A stretch of DNA of 64,000 bases from Cohnella cholangitidis (GTDB taxonomy: Bacteria; Bacillota; Bacilli; Paenibacillales; Paenibacillaceae): positions 4,761,501 to 4,825,500 of the forward strand of contig NZ_CP041969.1 in assembly GCF_014107495.1 (NCBI RefSeq), given 5' to 3'. A model generated the notes under the pieces. That model was not told where the DNA came from. It saw nothing but the letters and a program-made list of their open reading frames with translations, and ran no database searches. The translations under genes were made by a program, and so were the position numbers. Numbering within the stretch: the stretch's first letter is position 1; each line of letters begins with the position of its first letter. Below, piece by piece: positions 23,036 through 33,900 of the stretch.

Positions 23036-25387
23036 GTGGTGAACGAGCCGATTTCGCCTCGCGACGAGGAAGAGAAGCGGTTGCTCGTCGTACTGGAGCA
23101 AGTAAGCAGACGGATGCGGAAGGAACTGGCGTTGCTGGGAGACCGGCGCGAAGACGTGGTCGGCATTCGCCAAGAATTCTGGGACGACGTGCGGATGAAC
23201 TTCTCCGATTCGACGGAAGTCGGCGAAACTTGGAGCAGCATCGTGCAGCAGGCGGAACTGCTGGCGGAACGGGAGCGCAGCCATCGGGTAGCGTCGGAAG
23301 CGGTGGAAAGGCTGACCAAGCAATTCGACTCGCCGTATTTCGCGCGAATCGACTTCGCGGAGCGGGGAGCGAATGCCGAAGTCATCTACATCGGACGCGC
23401 TTCCCTCGTCGGCGAAGACGGGGAGACTTTCTACGTATACGATTGGCGCGCGCCGGTATCGAGCCTGTTCTACGATCATGAACCGGGTCCTGCAACATAT
23501 CGCGTTCCGGACGGGGAAATCGCGGGAGAGCTTAAGCTTAAGAGGCAGTTCGTCATTCGCGGCGGACAAATGAAGCATATGTTCGATACGTCCGAGACGG
23601 TCGGGGACGAAATTTTGCAAGCCGTTCTATCGGAAGGCTCGGATACGTCGATGAAGAGCATCGTAGCCACGATTCAGAAGGAGCAGAACTGGATTATCCG
23701 CGACGAGAAGCACAAGCTGTTAGTCGTTCAAGGCGCCGCGGGCAGCGGGAAAACATCGGCTGCATTGCAACGGATCGCCTATTTGCTCTACCGCTTTCGG
23801 GAGACGCTCGGTCCGGATCAGATCATTCTCTTTTCCCCGAATCCGGTTTTTAAAGGATACATCTCGCGCGTATTGCCCGACCTAGGCGAAGCGAACATGC
23901 GACAAATGACGTTCCGCGAGTTGATCGAGGCGAGGTTGGGCCGCAGATACGAGGTGGAGGATCTTTTCTCCCAGACGGAAAATATCGCGGCGATAGAAGG
24001 AACCTCGCAAGGAGAAGCAAGAGAGCGATCGATCCGGTACAAGGGCTCGGAGCATTTTTTCGTTACGGTCGAAAATTATTTGAAGCGGCTTGAGCAAGAG
24101 GGAGTCCGGTTTCGCTCTTTGCGATTCCGCAACATGACGATCGTATCGGCGGAAGAGATCGCCGAGCAGTTCTACGGCATTCGGTCTTCGGAAGGCTTCG
24201 GCACAAGAGCGGCCGGAGTTCGGCGATGGCTCCTGGAACGCTTGAACGCTTGGATCGAATCCCAGATGGATGAGCCTTGGCTCGAAGAAGCCGCGGAACT
24301 CGCGGATAGCGAGAATATTCAGCGCGCGTACGTCGACGTCCGTCGGAGCGGCGGATTTCGTGACGAAGCGTTCGATGATGAGGAGCAGATGAGCGCCAGA
24401 ATTAGGCGGCACGTAGCGGAAGGGGCAATCGCCCCGCTCGTGAAGGCGGCGCGCGGCTATCGGTTCTTGGATGCGATCGGAACTTATCGGCAGCTGTTCG
24501 AGAGCCGAACGCTGTTTACGGCATGTTCTCCCGACGGCAAGCTCCCGCTCGGTTGGGAATGGATGCAGCAACGCGCGGAAGAGACGATGGGCCGCAAGCT
24601 CATCGACCACGAAGACGCGACTCCGCTTATGTACGTGTTGGAGGCGTTGGAAGGATTCCGCCGCGTGGAGGGAGACATCCTTCATGTGTTCGTGGACGAG
24701 GCGCAGGATTATTCTCCGTTCCAAGCGGCGTTCATACGTCGGAGATATCCGCGAGCGCGATTGACCGTTCTTGGCGATTTCAATCAGGCGATCTACCTGC
24801 AATCGCAGGAAAGCGGCGGATTCGGCGGGTGGACGCGGCTAATGGCCCCGGATGTGACGTCCGTTCTTCGCCTGACGACCAGCTATCGCTCGACCGAGCA
24901 AATCGTCGACTACACGAAAGCCATCTTGGCACCGGAAGATGCCGCGGGCATTACTCCTTTTCAGCGCAAAGGGGAGGAGCCTACGGTAATTGCTTGCAGC
25001 GACGGCGGACACCTCGGGGACAAAATGGCGGCGGACATCGTTGAACTGTTTGCCCGAGGTTACGGGACGATCGGCGTCATTACGAAGACCGCGCACGAAA
25101 CCGGCAATGCTTCCGCGTTGCTGAAGGAGCGTCTGCCTGACGACGTATCGGTCACCCTCGTGACGGGCGGGGCCGCCGAGCTTCCGAAAGGCGTGTCCGT
25201 GCTTCCTTCTTACTTAGCCAAGGGCATTGAGTTCGACGCCGTCCTTGTATGGGATGCTTCATCGGCGAGTTATGGCCAAGAGAAAGATCGCAAGCTGCTC
25301 TATACGGTTTGTACTCGGGCGCTGCATGTTCTGCACGTCTATCACACAGGCGAAGCTTCTCCTTGGCTTCCTGGGCAAGGAGGTTGA
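23036..25387 (+). CDS. helD: HelD-type RNA polymerase-associated ATPase (UvrD/Rep-like helicase)
   Basis: About 783 residues. The N-terminal coiled-coil arm (residues ~1-120) that HelD inserts into the RNA polymerase secondary channel is followed by YIGRASLV and VYDWRAPVSSLFYD, diagnostic of HelD. Walker A is QGAAGSGKTSAALQR, the DEAQDYSPFQ box is the Walker B, and a UvrD-like C-terminal domain follows with LRLTTSYRSTEQI. HelD releases stalled RNA polymerase from DNA in Bacillus. Start: GGGAG nine bases before the GTG at 23036 is better placed than for the TTG at 23027. Its stop lies one base before recQ. Confidence 0.93.
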   Translation: MVNEPISPRDEEEKRLLVVLEQVSRRMRKELALLGDRREDVVGIRQEFWDDVRMNFSDSTEVGETWSSIVQQAELLAERERSHRVASEAVERLTKQFDSPYFARIDFAERGANAEVIYIGRASLVGEDGETFYVYDWRAPVSSLFYDHEPGPATYRVPDGEIAGELKLKRQFVIRGGQMKHMFDTSETVGDEILQAVLSEGSDTSMKSIVATIQKEQNWIIRDEKHKLLVVQGAAGSGKTSAALQRIAYLLYRFRETLGPDQIILFSPNPVFKGYISRVLPDLGEANMRQMTFRELIEARLGRRYEVEDLFSQTENIAAIEGTSQGEARERSIRYKGSEHFFVTVENYLKRLEQEGVRFRSLRFRNMTIVSAEEIAEQFYGIRSSEGFGTRAAGVRRWLLERLNAWIESQMDEPWLEEAAELADSENIQRAYVDVRRSGGFRDEAFDDEEQMSARIRRHVAEGAIAPLVKAARGYRFLDAIGTYRQLFESRTLFTACSPDGKLPLGWEWMQQRAEETMGRKLIDHEDATPLMYVLEALEGFRRVEGDILHVFVDEAQDYSPFQAAFIRRRYPRARLTVLGDFNQAIYLQSQESGGFGGWTRLMAPDVTSVLRLTTSYRSTEQIVDYTKAILAPEDAAGITPFQRKGEEPTVIACSDGGHLGDKMAADIVELFARGYGTIGVITKTAHETGNASALLKERLPDDVSVTLVTGGAAELPKGVSVLPSYLAKGIEFDAVLVWDASSASYGQEKDRKLLYTVCTRALHVLHVYHTGEASPWLPGQGG

Positions 25388-25388
25388 A

Positions 25389-27203
25389 ATGAATCCGGCA
25401 GCTATTGAAGCGTTAAAGACCTATTACGGTTACGATCGGTTTCGGGAAGGGCAATCTACGTTAATCGAGGCGATCTTAAGCGGCAGAGACGTGCTCGGCA
25501 TCATGCCGACGGGAGCCGGGAAATCGATCTGTTATCAGATTCCGGCGATCCTGCTCCCCGGGGTGACTTTGGTTATTTCGCCGTTAATCTCGCTTATGAA
25601 GGATCAGGTGGATTCGCTCAATTCCGCGGGCATCGAGGCTACTTACATTAACAGTTCTCTATCCGTTAAGGAGACGAACGAGAGAATGCGCCACGTGGCC
25701 GCCGGCCATTACAAGCTGCTGTACGTAGCTCCGGAACGGCTGGAGTCCGAATATTTTCGCGAGCTCGTTCGTCAGTTGGAAGTGCCGTTGATCGCCGTGG
25801 ACGAAGCGCATTGCGTATCCCAATGGGGGCATGATTTCCGGCCGAGCTATATGACGATCGTTCGGCTGTTGCGCGATATCGAGCCTCGACCGGTCATGGC
25901 GGCGTTTACGGCGACCGCGACCGATGTCGTCAAAGACGATATCGTGGAGCGTCTTAAACTGAAGGCTCCCGCCAGGGTAACGACGGGGTATGCCCGAAGC
26001 AACTTGGCGATGTCCGTCGTTCGAAATGCGGACAAGCGCGATTATGTCGCTAGATACATCAAGGAACATTCGGATCATGCGGGCATTATTTATGCGTCGA
26101 CCCGGCGCGAGGTGGAGAGCGTTTATTCTTTCGTGCACGGGCTCGGAGTCGACGTCGGCAAATATCATGCCGGGTTGAGCGAGGAAGAACGCGCGAGCAC
26201 CCAAGAGGCTTTCCAGCGGGACGACTTGCAGATCATCGTGGCGACGAATGCGTTCGGGATGGGAATCGACAAGTCTAACGTTCGGTACGTCATTCACAAC
26301 AACATGCCTAAAAACCTCGAAGCTTATTACCAAGAGGCCGGTCGCGCGGGGCGGGACGGCGATCCCGGAGAATGCGTGCTGCTCTTCTCGCCGCAGGACG
26401 TCGTAACGCAGAAGTTCTTCATCGAGCAGAGCGAAGCGACCGACGAGCGGAAGCGGAACGACTATAAGCTGCTGAACGACATGGTTCAGTACGCGCATAC
26501 CGGGGATTGCCTGCAGCTCGCGATCGTGCGTTACTTCGGCGAGGAGAACGGCAAACCTTGCGGAACGTGCGCCAATTGCACGGATACGCGGGAGCGGAAG
26601 GACGTCACCGAGGAAGCGAAAATGATCTTCGCCTGCATCTCCGAGATGAAGCAGAGATTCGGCGTGACGCTAACGGCGAAAGTGCTGCGGGGAGCGAACG
26701 ACGCGAAGATCCGGCAGTTCAACTTCGACCGGCTGAGATCGTACGGCAGGTTAAAACAGATGGCGGAGAAACCGCTCGTGCAGCTCATCCACGCGCTCGT
26801 GGCGGATGGGTACTTGAGGATGTCGGATACGGCGTACCCGGTCGTTCAATTAGAGGAACCGGTACTCGAAGTCATGAGGGGACAATCTCGCGTCTATCAC
26901 AAGGCGGAACCGGAAGCGCCTTCGGTATCACGCGCCGGCAGCAGATACGGTTCCACGCGCGGCGGCTCTTCGGTTCAGGTCGCGAACGCGGAGCTGTTCA
27001 ACGCTTTGCGTCAGCTCCGCAAGCGAATCGCCGACTCGGAAGGATTGCCGCCGTTCGTTATTTTCCACGACGCGACCCTTCGGGAAATGTGCGAGGCGAT
27101 GCCGGCCGGCGAAAGAGAGATGCGCGCGGTCAAAGGAGTAGGCGCGGCTAAGTACGAGAAGTACGGACATGCGTTCCTGGAACTTATTAGGGAATTTTGT
27201 TAG
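25389..27203 (+). CDS. recQ: ATP-dependent DNA helicase RecQ
   Basis: 604 residues: a superfamily 2 helicase core with motif I TGAGKSICYQIPA, motif II DEAHCVSQWGHDFRP (which includes the RecQ aromatic loop), and motif VI QEAGRAGRDG. A zinc-binding RQC region follows with CGTCANCTD, and a C-terminal HRDC domain (about 525-600). It unwinds recombination and replication intermediates. The start at 25389 is chosen because AAGGAGG lies just upstream and the family begins with a helix like ALKTYYGYDRFREGQ; the longer in-frame extension overlaps helD. The one-base gap to helD implies coupled expression. Confidence 0.95.
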   Translation: MNPAAIEALKTYYGYDRFREGQSTLIEAILSGRDVLGIMPTGAGKSICYQIPAILLPGVTLVISPLISLMKDQVDSLNSAGIEATYINSSLSVKETNERMRHVAAGHYKLLYVAPERLESEYFRELVRQLEVPLIAVDEAHCVSQWGHDFRPSYMTIVRLLRDIEPRPVMAAFTATATDVVKDDIVERLKLKAPARVTTGYARSNLAMSVVRNADKRDYVARYIKEHSDHAGIIYASTRREVESVYSFVHGLGVDVGKYHAGLSEEERASTQEAFQRDDLQIIVATNAFGMGIDKSNVRYVIHNNMPKNLEAYYQEAGRAGRDGDPGECVLLFSPQDVVTQKFFIEQSEATDERKRNDYKLLNDMVQYAHTGDCLQLAIVRYFGEENGKPCGTCANCTDTRERKDVTEEAKMIFACISEMKQRFGVTLTAKVLRGANDAKIRQFNFDRLRSYGRLKQMAEKPLVQLIHALVADGYLRMSDTAYPVVQLEEPVLEVMRGQSRVYHKAEPEAPSVSRAGSRYGSTRGGSSVQVANAELFNALRQLRKRIADSEGLPPFVIFHDATLREMCEAMPAGEREMRAVKGVGAAKYEKYGHAFLELIREFC

Positions 27204-27207
27204 CTTA

Positions 27208-27255
27208 CCGGAATGGACTCGTTACGGGAGGGGACTCCAGTCCGGGATCTTTTTT
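27208..27255 (+). terminator. Probable terminator of helD-recQ
   Basis: CCGGA (27208-27212) pairs with TCCGG (27241-27245) and TGGA with TCCA inside it. T6 follows at 27250-27255. Confidence 0.6.
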
Positions 27256-27359
27256 CAAGAAGAGATCGGGAGATTCAAGTGAAAACCGTCGAAAAAAGGA
27301 GAGTTATGATAAGATAGAGCTTATTTGAGAAAATGGAAAACGAAGGGTGACGAACGGCA

Positions 27360-30300
27360 ATGACGATACCGAGTCGGCGGATCCGAATCGCGGTGCTTCT
27401 GGCCTTGATCTTCGCGTTTGCCGTCGCATTGGCGTTGCCGTTCGCGGGTGTCACCTCCGGCGATGGCGGACCCAAGGCGAAGGACGGCACGCTGGACTTG
27501 CGAGAGTGGAACTTGGCCGAGATCGGGGCTGTTCGGCTGAACGGAGAATGGTGCTTCAACTGGGGGGAGTTGCTCCGGGAGGGCGATGACGGCTGTCCGG
27601 GAGGTCTTGCCGAAGTTCCCGGGGAGTGGGAGCCATACGGGAAACCTGGACGCGGATATGCCACTTATCGGCTGAAAGTCGTGATCGGGGAAACCGGCGG
27701 AACGCTCGCCTTGCATATTCCGGCGATCGCTCCGGCTTACCGGCTCTACGTGGACGGCCGGGTCATCGCGGAAACGGGCCAAATCGGAACCGGCAGCTCA
27801 GGGACGGTATCCGCCTATCGGCCGCAAATGGCGGCGTTTACGCCTGAGGGAGAGACGTTCGAGTTGATTCTGCAAGTCTCGAACGTCCTCTATCCGTCCG
27901 GCGGTATCTGGTATAGCCTGACGCTCGGCACGGAAAGCGGAATGGCGGCGATGAAGACGCGCAATACTGTCGTCGACATGGCGGTGTTCGGGGGCTGCGC
28001 GTTGCTCGGCTTCTATCAGATCGCGGTATTCCTGTTGCGCCGGACGGATCGGTCGACCTTGTATTTCGGCATCTGCTGTTTGTTCGGCGCGACGCGTCTG
28101 TGGGTTTTCGGCGGGATGTACGCGGTCGACGCATTCCCGGGGACGGACATTACGACGATCATCCGGTTGGAGTATTTAACCTATTACGGCGGAGTGACGA
28201 TGGCGGCTCTCTTCGTGAAGGAGCTTTTCCCGCAGGAATTCAGCGCTCGAATCGTTCGCTTCATTGCCTACATTGGGTGCCTGTTCATCGGCTCGGTGTT
28301 CTTCCTTCCGGTCGAAACGTTTACGGGTTTCATCGATTACTTCAAGATCGTGTCTCTGTCGGGGCTGGCGTATTTCCTTTACGGATTCTCGCTCGCCTCA
28401 TGGAGAGGGCGCAGCGGAGCATTACTCCAGCTGTTCGGTTGGTTGGCGTTCGTGGCCGCCGCCTTCCACGATATACTCTATAGCAACGGTCGGATCATCT
28501 GGATCGATCTGCAACTCGTTCCGTACGGATTTCTATTGCTCGTCTTCATTGAAGCGTTGGAACTGGCCCGCCGGTTTACGAACGCTTACCGCATCATCGG
28601 GACTTTGTCGGAGGAACTGATCGATCTGAACCGGATGAAGGACGAGTTTCTGGCGAATACGTCCCATGAGCTGAAGACGCCGTTGCACGGTATTCTGAAT
28701 CTGTCCTCGGCACTTAAGGAAGGCACGTCGGGACCTCTCAACGGCCAGCAACGAGCGCAGCTCGAGGTCGTCATTTCGGTCGCCCGCCGCATGTCCAATT
28801 TAATTAACGATATCCTTGATTTATCCCGCTTGAAACATAGAGGAATTCAGTTGCAATTAAAGCCGGTCGACGTTCGGGCCGTCATCGGTTCCCAACAGGA
28901 AATTTTCCGCAACTATATTGGCGATAAGCCCGTGACGCTCCGCATGGAATGGCCGGACAAGCTTCCGGACGCGACCGCGGACGAAAGCCGGCTGCTCCAG
29001 ATCGCCTACAATCTGATCGACAACGCTATCAAGTTTACGCCCGAAGGAGAAGTCAAAGTCACGGCTTGGTCTTCCGGAGCTACGGTGAGCATCTCCGTCT
29101 CGGATACAGGAATCGGCATCGAGGCGGATAAGCGGGAGGCGATCTTCCAGACGTTCGAACAGATGGGCACGTCGGTCGCCCGGGAGTACGGGGGGACGGG
29201 ACTAGGTCTCGGTATCGCTCGCCGCTTGGTCGAGCTGCACGGCGGAAGGATCACGGTCGATTCCGAAATGGGCGAGGGCTCCGTCTTTACTTTCACGCTT
29301 CCCGTCAGCGCGGTTAAATCCGCGGATCGTTCCAACCCCGTATCGAAGTCCGAATCCGTCGATACGGACAGATACGAGGTGCGGAGAGGATGGATGGAAT
29401 CCGCGGCCTCGTTCGCTCCCGAGAGCGTCTCGAAGCGGGATCTTGCAATTCTGGCCGTGGACGACGATCCGGTCAATCTCGTCGTGCTGAGAGCCGTGTT
29501 CGCGGACGAGCCTTACGAGATCGTTACGGCGTCTGGCGGCGCCGAAGCATTGAAGGTGCTAGCTAAGGACCGAAGCAAGATCGGGCTGGTTATTCTGGAC
29601 GTCATGATGCCGGGTTTATCGGGGTACGAGACTTGCAGGCGGATTCGCGAGCAACATGCCTTATCGGACTTGCCCGTCCTGCTGACGACGGTAAGAAGCG
29701 AGCCGGATGACGTCATTCATGGCTTCGAGGCGGGGGCGAACGATTACGTGACCAAACCGTTTCAGGCCTACGATCTGCGTGCCCGGGCTCGCACGCTGCT
29801 GGAGATGAAACGATCCGCGGAAGCGGCGGTGAGATCGGAGATGGCGTTTCTTCAGGCGCAGATCAAGCCTCATTTTCTGTTTAACGCCCTCAATACGATC
29901 ATCTCCCTTTCGCTCGACGAACCGGAAACCGCTCACGATCTGCTGTTATACTTGAGCCGGTATTTGCGCGGAAGCTTCGATTTCAAGAACAAGGAAAGGC
30001 TCGTTCCGCTTCGCAAGGAGTTGGATCTAGCGGAGGCCTATTTGAAGATCGAACGAGCCAGATTCGGCGATCGGCTTCGCGTCCGCTACGAGATCGACGG
30101 GAACGCGGCGTGTCTGCTGCCGCCCTTGACGCTCCAGCCCTTGGTAGAGAACGCCGTGAGGCACGGGGTCACGAAGAAGGAAGATGGAGGTACAGTTACG
30201 GTATCCATTCTCGTAGACGGAGAGAACGCGGTCATCTGCGTCGAAGACGACGGGGCGGGGATGTCCGAGCCGGCGGTAGAAATTATGGCGAAAGAACGGG

Positions 30301-30446
30301 AAGTCGGATCCGGGGGAATCGGGCTGAAAAACATTCATCAGAGAATGCTTCGCCAATTCGGCAGAGGACTCGAAGTGGAAAGCGAGCTCGGCAAAGGAAC
30401 CAAGGTAGCGTTGCACGTTCCCTTGGTAGACAAATTCGAAGATTAG
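27360..30446 (+). CDS. Hybrid sensor kinase: 7TMR-DISM, HisKA-HATPase, receiver, LytS-type kinase
   Basis: 1028 residues. Signal or first helix at 9-30, a beta-rich extracellular sensor about 45-190, seven membrane helices about 205-405 (7TMR-DISM), a HisKA domain with SHELKTPLHG (His436), HATPase with NLIDNAIKFT and GTGLGLGIARRLV, and a receiver with AVDDDP and phospho-acceptor Asp747 in LDVMMPG. It ends in a second kinase module of LytS type (QAQIKPHFLFNALNT, His838) with its own ATPase GSGGIGLKNIHQRM. Two complete kinase modules around one receiver are unusual outside Paenibacillaceae. The likely output partner is the REC-BTAD regulator at 36.6 kb. Start ATG at 27360 has GAAGGGTGA upstream. 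Confidence 0.93.
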   Translation: MTIPSRRIRIAVLLALIFAFAVALALPFAGVTSGDGGPKAKDGTLDLREWNLAEIGAVRLNGEWCFNWGELLREGDDGCPGGLAEVPGEWEPYGKPGRGYATYRLKVVIGETGGTLALHIPAIAPAYRLYVDGRVIAETGQIGTGSSGTVSAYRPQMAAFTPEGETFELILQVSNVLYPSGGIWYSLTLGTESGMAAMKTRNTVVDMAVFGGCALLGFYQIAVFLLRRTDRSTLYFGICCLFGATRLWVFGGMYAVDAFPGTDITTIIRLEYLTYYGGVTMAALFVKELFPQEFSARIVRFIAYIGCLFIGSVFFLPVETFTGFIDYFKIVSLSGLAYFLYGFSLASWRGRSGALLQLFGWLAFVAAAFHDILYSNGRIIWIDLQLVPYGFLLLVFIEALELARRFTNAYRIIGTLSEELIDLNRMKDEFLANTSHELKTPLHGILNLSSALKEGTSGPLNGQQRAQLEVVISVARRMSNLINDILDLSRLKHRGIQLQLKPVDVRAVIGSQQEIFRNYIGDKPVTLRMEWPDKLPDATADESRLLQIAYNLIDNAIKFTPEGEVKVTAWSSGATVSISVSDTGIGIEADKREAIFQTFEQMGTSVAREYGGTGLGLGIARRLVELHGGRITVDSEMGEGSVFTFTLPVSAVKSADRSNPVSKSESVDTDRYEVRRGWMESAASFAPESVSKRDLAILAVDDDPVNLVVLRAVFADEPYEIVTASGGAEALKVLAKDRSKIGLVILDVMMPGLSGYETCRRIREQHALSDLPVLLTTVRSEPDDVIHGFEAGANDYVTKPFQAYDLRARARTLLEMKRSAEAAVRSEMAFLQAQIKPHFLFNALNTIISLSLDEPETAHDLLLYLSRYLRGSFDFKNKERLVPLRKELDLAEAYLKIERARFGDRLRVRYEIDGNAACLLPPLTLQPLVENAVRHGVTKKEDGGTVTVSILVDGENAVICVEDDGAGMSEPAVEIMAKEREVGSGGIGLKNIHQRMLRQFGRGLEVESELGKGTKVALHVPLVDKFED

Positions 30447-30471
30447 ATATGCGAGAGAGCAGCGCAAATAG

Positions 30472-30506
30472 AAAGCGGTTTTCCGGAGACGGAAAGCCGC
30501 TTTTTT
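30472..30506 (+). terminator. Terminator after the hybrid kinase gene
   Basis: AAAGCGGTTTTCCG (30472-30485) pairs with CGGAAAGCCGCTTT (30490-30503) apart from one mismatch, loop GAGA, followed by a T run. Confidence 0.85.
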
Positions 30507-30621
30507 CTCTTTATTCGACAATTTTATGCGTAAACCTGACATGAAGCGCTTTCTTTTCAGTCTGTATCAAGGCGGCCAAGCTAATCTGTAAGAAGAAAAA
30601 TTATCGAATCGAGGTTAAAGC

Positions 30622-30927
30622 ATGACACGTAATAAGGCGCTTTGGATTTTGATTGCCACGCAAATATTGTTTCTCTTGTTTGTTCCGGTATGGCTGTTTA
30701 TGACCGGGATTGCCGTCATGGCGATCGCCGATCCGAACGCGGGCGAAGCGGCGATCTGGCTGGTCATGATCTACGTTCTGCTCTATCCGGTCGGACTGCT
30801 GCTCGCGCTAATCCTCGGATGGATTAAGTTCGCCGCCAGCAAATTCAAGGCCGCGCTGATCTGGAACGCCGTCCCATGGCTCTGGATCGCGCCTTTGGGC
30901 GGATTTCTAATTTTCGCTAATAGTTAA
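30622..30927 (+). CDS. Small membrane protein of unknown function
   Basis: 101 residues with three hydrophobic segments (about 7-35, 44-70, 78-98) and few charges. I recognise no family. A weak GAGGTTAAAGC precedes the ATG at 30622. It stands alone after a terminator, 21 bases before the S-layer repeat protein gene, and may be co-transcribed with it. Confidence 0.7.
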   Translation: MTRNKALWILIATQILFLLFVPVWLFMTGIAVMAIADPNAGEAAIWLVMIYVLLYPVGLLLALILGWIKFAASKFKAALIWNAVPWLWIAPLGGFLIFANS

Positions 30928-30948
30928 GTTGATCAAATCGGGAGGGGT

Positions 30949-33900
30949 ATGGGAATGAAAGCAATTCGGAAAAAAAGCATGATGATCATGTTAGCTATGC
31001 TCGTAGCGCTTGGAGGCATACCGGGTTGGACTATGCCGGGAATCCGGCAAGCCGCTGCAGCCGCAACCGGCATATGGGAGCCGGTTGGAAACGCGGGACT
31101 AACAACTGGCGAATCCGTCAATACCGATCTATTTATCGCGGCTGACGGCACTCCTTACGTGGCTTATAAGGATGGAACAAACTCCTATAAAGCTGCGGTC
31201 AAGAAGTATAACGGGAGCAGTTGGGTAACGGTAGGAAACAGCGGTTTTTCCTCGGGAGCAGCTAACAATATCCAGATTTACGTGGACAATGGAACCCCAT
31301 ACGTCCTCTACTCGGACGAAGGGCAATCGGGCAGAATCTTCGTCATGAAATTCGATGGAACGAACTGGGGGCCAGTGGGGGGCGGGCCGTTGACGTCCGT
31401 TAATTCGGCATATTTTCATGAGTTATCGATATATGTATACAATGGCGTTCCGTATGTCGCTTTTCCGGATCCGGCGAATCAGCTCAAAGGCACGATGAAG
31501 AGGTTCAATGGAAGCGGTTGGGAAACCCTCGGCGGTTTTTTTACGACGACTACCGTGAGTTCCTTGTCGCTCTATGTGTATGAAGGAACTCCTTATCTCG
31601 GTTATCAGAGAGGGTTTGGCGGCAATAAGGCGAACGTCATCAAGTTTAACGGAAGCGGCTGGGAAACGGTGGGCAACGCGGACCTGTCCGGCGGCGCCTC
31701 CGATTATTTGTCTCTGTACGTGGATGCCGGCACTCCGTATCTCGCCTATCAGGATTCGGACAACGGGAAAAGAATAACGGTAAGAAAACTGGACGGAGGC
31801 ACCTGGCAGCCGATAGGCATCGCAGGTTTTTCGGCCGGAACTTCCACTCATACCTCGTTGTTCGTCTACGGCGGGACTCCTTACGTTGCTTATAAGAATT
31901 ACAATGACAACGGCATCATGGTCATGAAATATGCGGGAAGCGCCTGGGAGTTGCTCGGCGGAGGACTTCTAGGTTCTGGAACCTATCCATCCCTATACGT
32001 TTACGACGGAGTTCCTTACGTGGCTTATCAAGATTATGGCGTATCCAGTAAAGTCACGGTAAAAAAATTGAAAAAAACCGTCACGTATGACGGCAACGGC
32101 AGCACAACAGGCACGGTGCCGGCAGGTACGATCGGCTACGATAAGAATGCCGTCGTCACGGTGCTCGGCAACGCGGGCAACCTGGAGAAGACGGGACATT
32201 CGTTTACGGGATGGAATACGGCGGCAGACGGAAGCGGAACGCCGTACGGCGCGGGGGCTACGTTCGCGATGGGCGAGGATGCCTTGACGTTGTATGCGCA
32301 GTGGACGATCAACAATTACCAGGTCGCATACGATGGCAACGGCAGCACGGGGGGCGGCGTTCCGGCCGGAGGCAGCTACGCTTACGGCACCGCCGTAACG
32401 GTTCAAGGCAACGCCGGCAATCTGATCAAGACCGGCCATACGTTCGCAGGATGGAACACGGCCGCCGACGGAAACGGAACGAATTACGACGCCGGAAGCT
32501 CCTTGACGGTAGGGCCGGCGAACGTGACGCTCTATGCGAGGTGGACGGCGAACAGCTATGCGCTCGACTACGATGGCAACGGCAGCACGGGAGGCGGCGT
32601 TCCGGCCGGGGGCAGCTATGTTTACGGTTCAGGCATTACGATATCAGGCAATTCAGGTAATCTGACCAAAACCGGCCACACGTTCGCCGGGGTGGAATAC
32701 GGCGGCGAACGGAAGCGGAACGGCTTAGGCTCCTGCGGCTACGTTGAATATGGGCCCGTCTGGCGATACGACGCTGTATGCGCAGTGGACTGTGAATGAT
32801 TACCCGGTTTCCTACGATGGGAATGGCGCTACTTCTGGAAGCGCGCCGAGTGGCGGCAGCTACGCTTACGGTTCCGACATCGCCGTACAAGGCAACACCG
32901 GAAACCTGGTCAAAACCGGCCATACGTTCACGGGGTGGAATACGGCGGCGAACGGAAGCGGAACGGCTTACGCTCCTGCGGCTACGTTGAATATCGGCCC
33001 GTCCGGCGTAATCTTGTATGCTCAGTGGACGATCAACAGCTATGAGGTTGCCTATAACGGTAACGGCAACACAGGGGGCAACGCGCCTGTCCGAAGCAGT
33101 CATCCTTACGGCAGCGGCGTCACGGTATCGGGCAACTCGGGCAACCTGGTCAAGACCGGTCATACGTTCGCGGGGTGGAATACGGCAGTGAACGGAAGCG
33201 GGTTGAATTATGCTCCGGGATCGACATTCAATATGGGAGCGGCCGGAATGACGCTGTACGCGCAATGGACGGTGAATAGTTATGCGGTGAATTTCCAAAC
33301 CAACGGCGGCTCATCGGTGGGCTACCAGATGGTTGAATTCGGTCAGAAAGTTACAATGCCGAGCGAGCCGACGAAGACGGGCTATACGTTTGCGGGATGG
33401 TACACCGACGGGGGCTTGCTGACGCCGTTCTCGTTCGAAACGCCGATGGGCGCCGCGACTATGACGCTGTACGCGAAATGGACGACCAACAGCTACCCGG
33501 TCTCTTACAACGGCAACGGACAGACGGGAGGTACCGTGCCGCCTGCGGGCAGTCACGCCTATAATACGAGTGTGACGGTGCAGGGGAATGCCGGGGGGTT
33601 GTTCAAGACTGGCTACACGTTCGCGGGCTGGAATACAGCGGCGGACGGATCCGGTACGCCTTACGTTGAAGCGCAAACGTTTACGATCGGAGCCGGTGGA
33701 GTCGTGTTATACGCCATTTGGACCGTGAACAGTTATACGGTTTCCTATGATAGCAATGCCAGCGATGGGGGAAGCGCGCCATCCGGCATGAGCGGGAATT
33801 ATAATACGAGCATTACGCTTCCGGGTAATGTCGGCAATTTAGAGAAAATAGGTCATACGTTCGCGGGTTGGAACACGGCCGCGGACGGAACCGGGACAAA

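Noticed and set aside
25227..25388. 54-codon N-terminal extension of RecQ
   Set aside because: It overlaps helD in another frame. AAGGAGG and an ATG at 25389 fit the known RecQ start.
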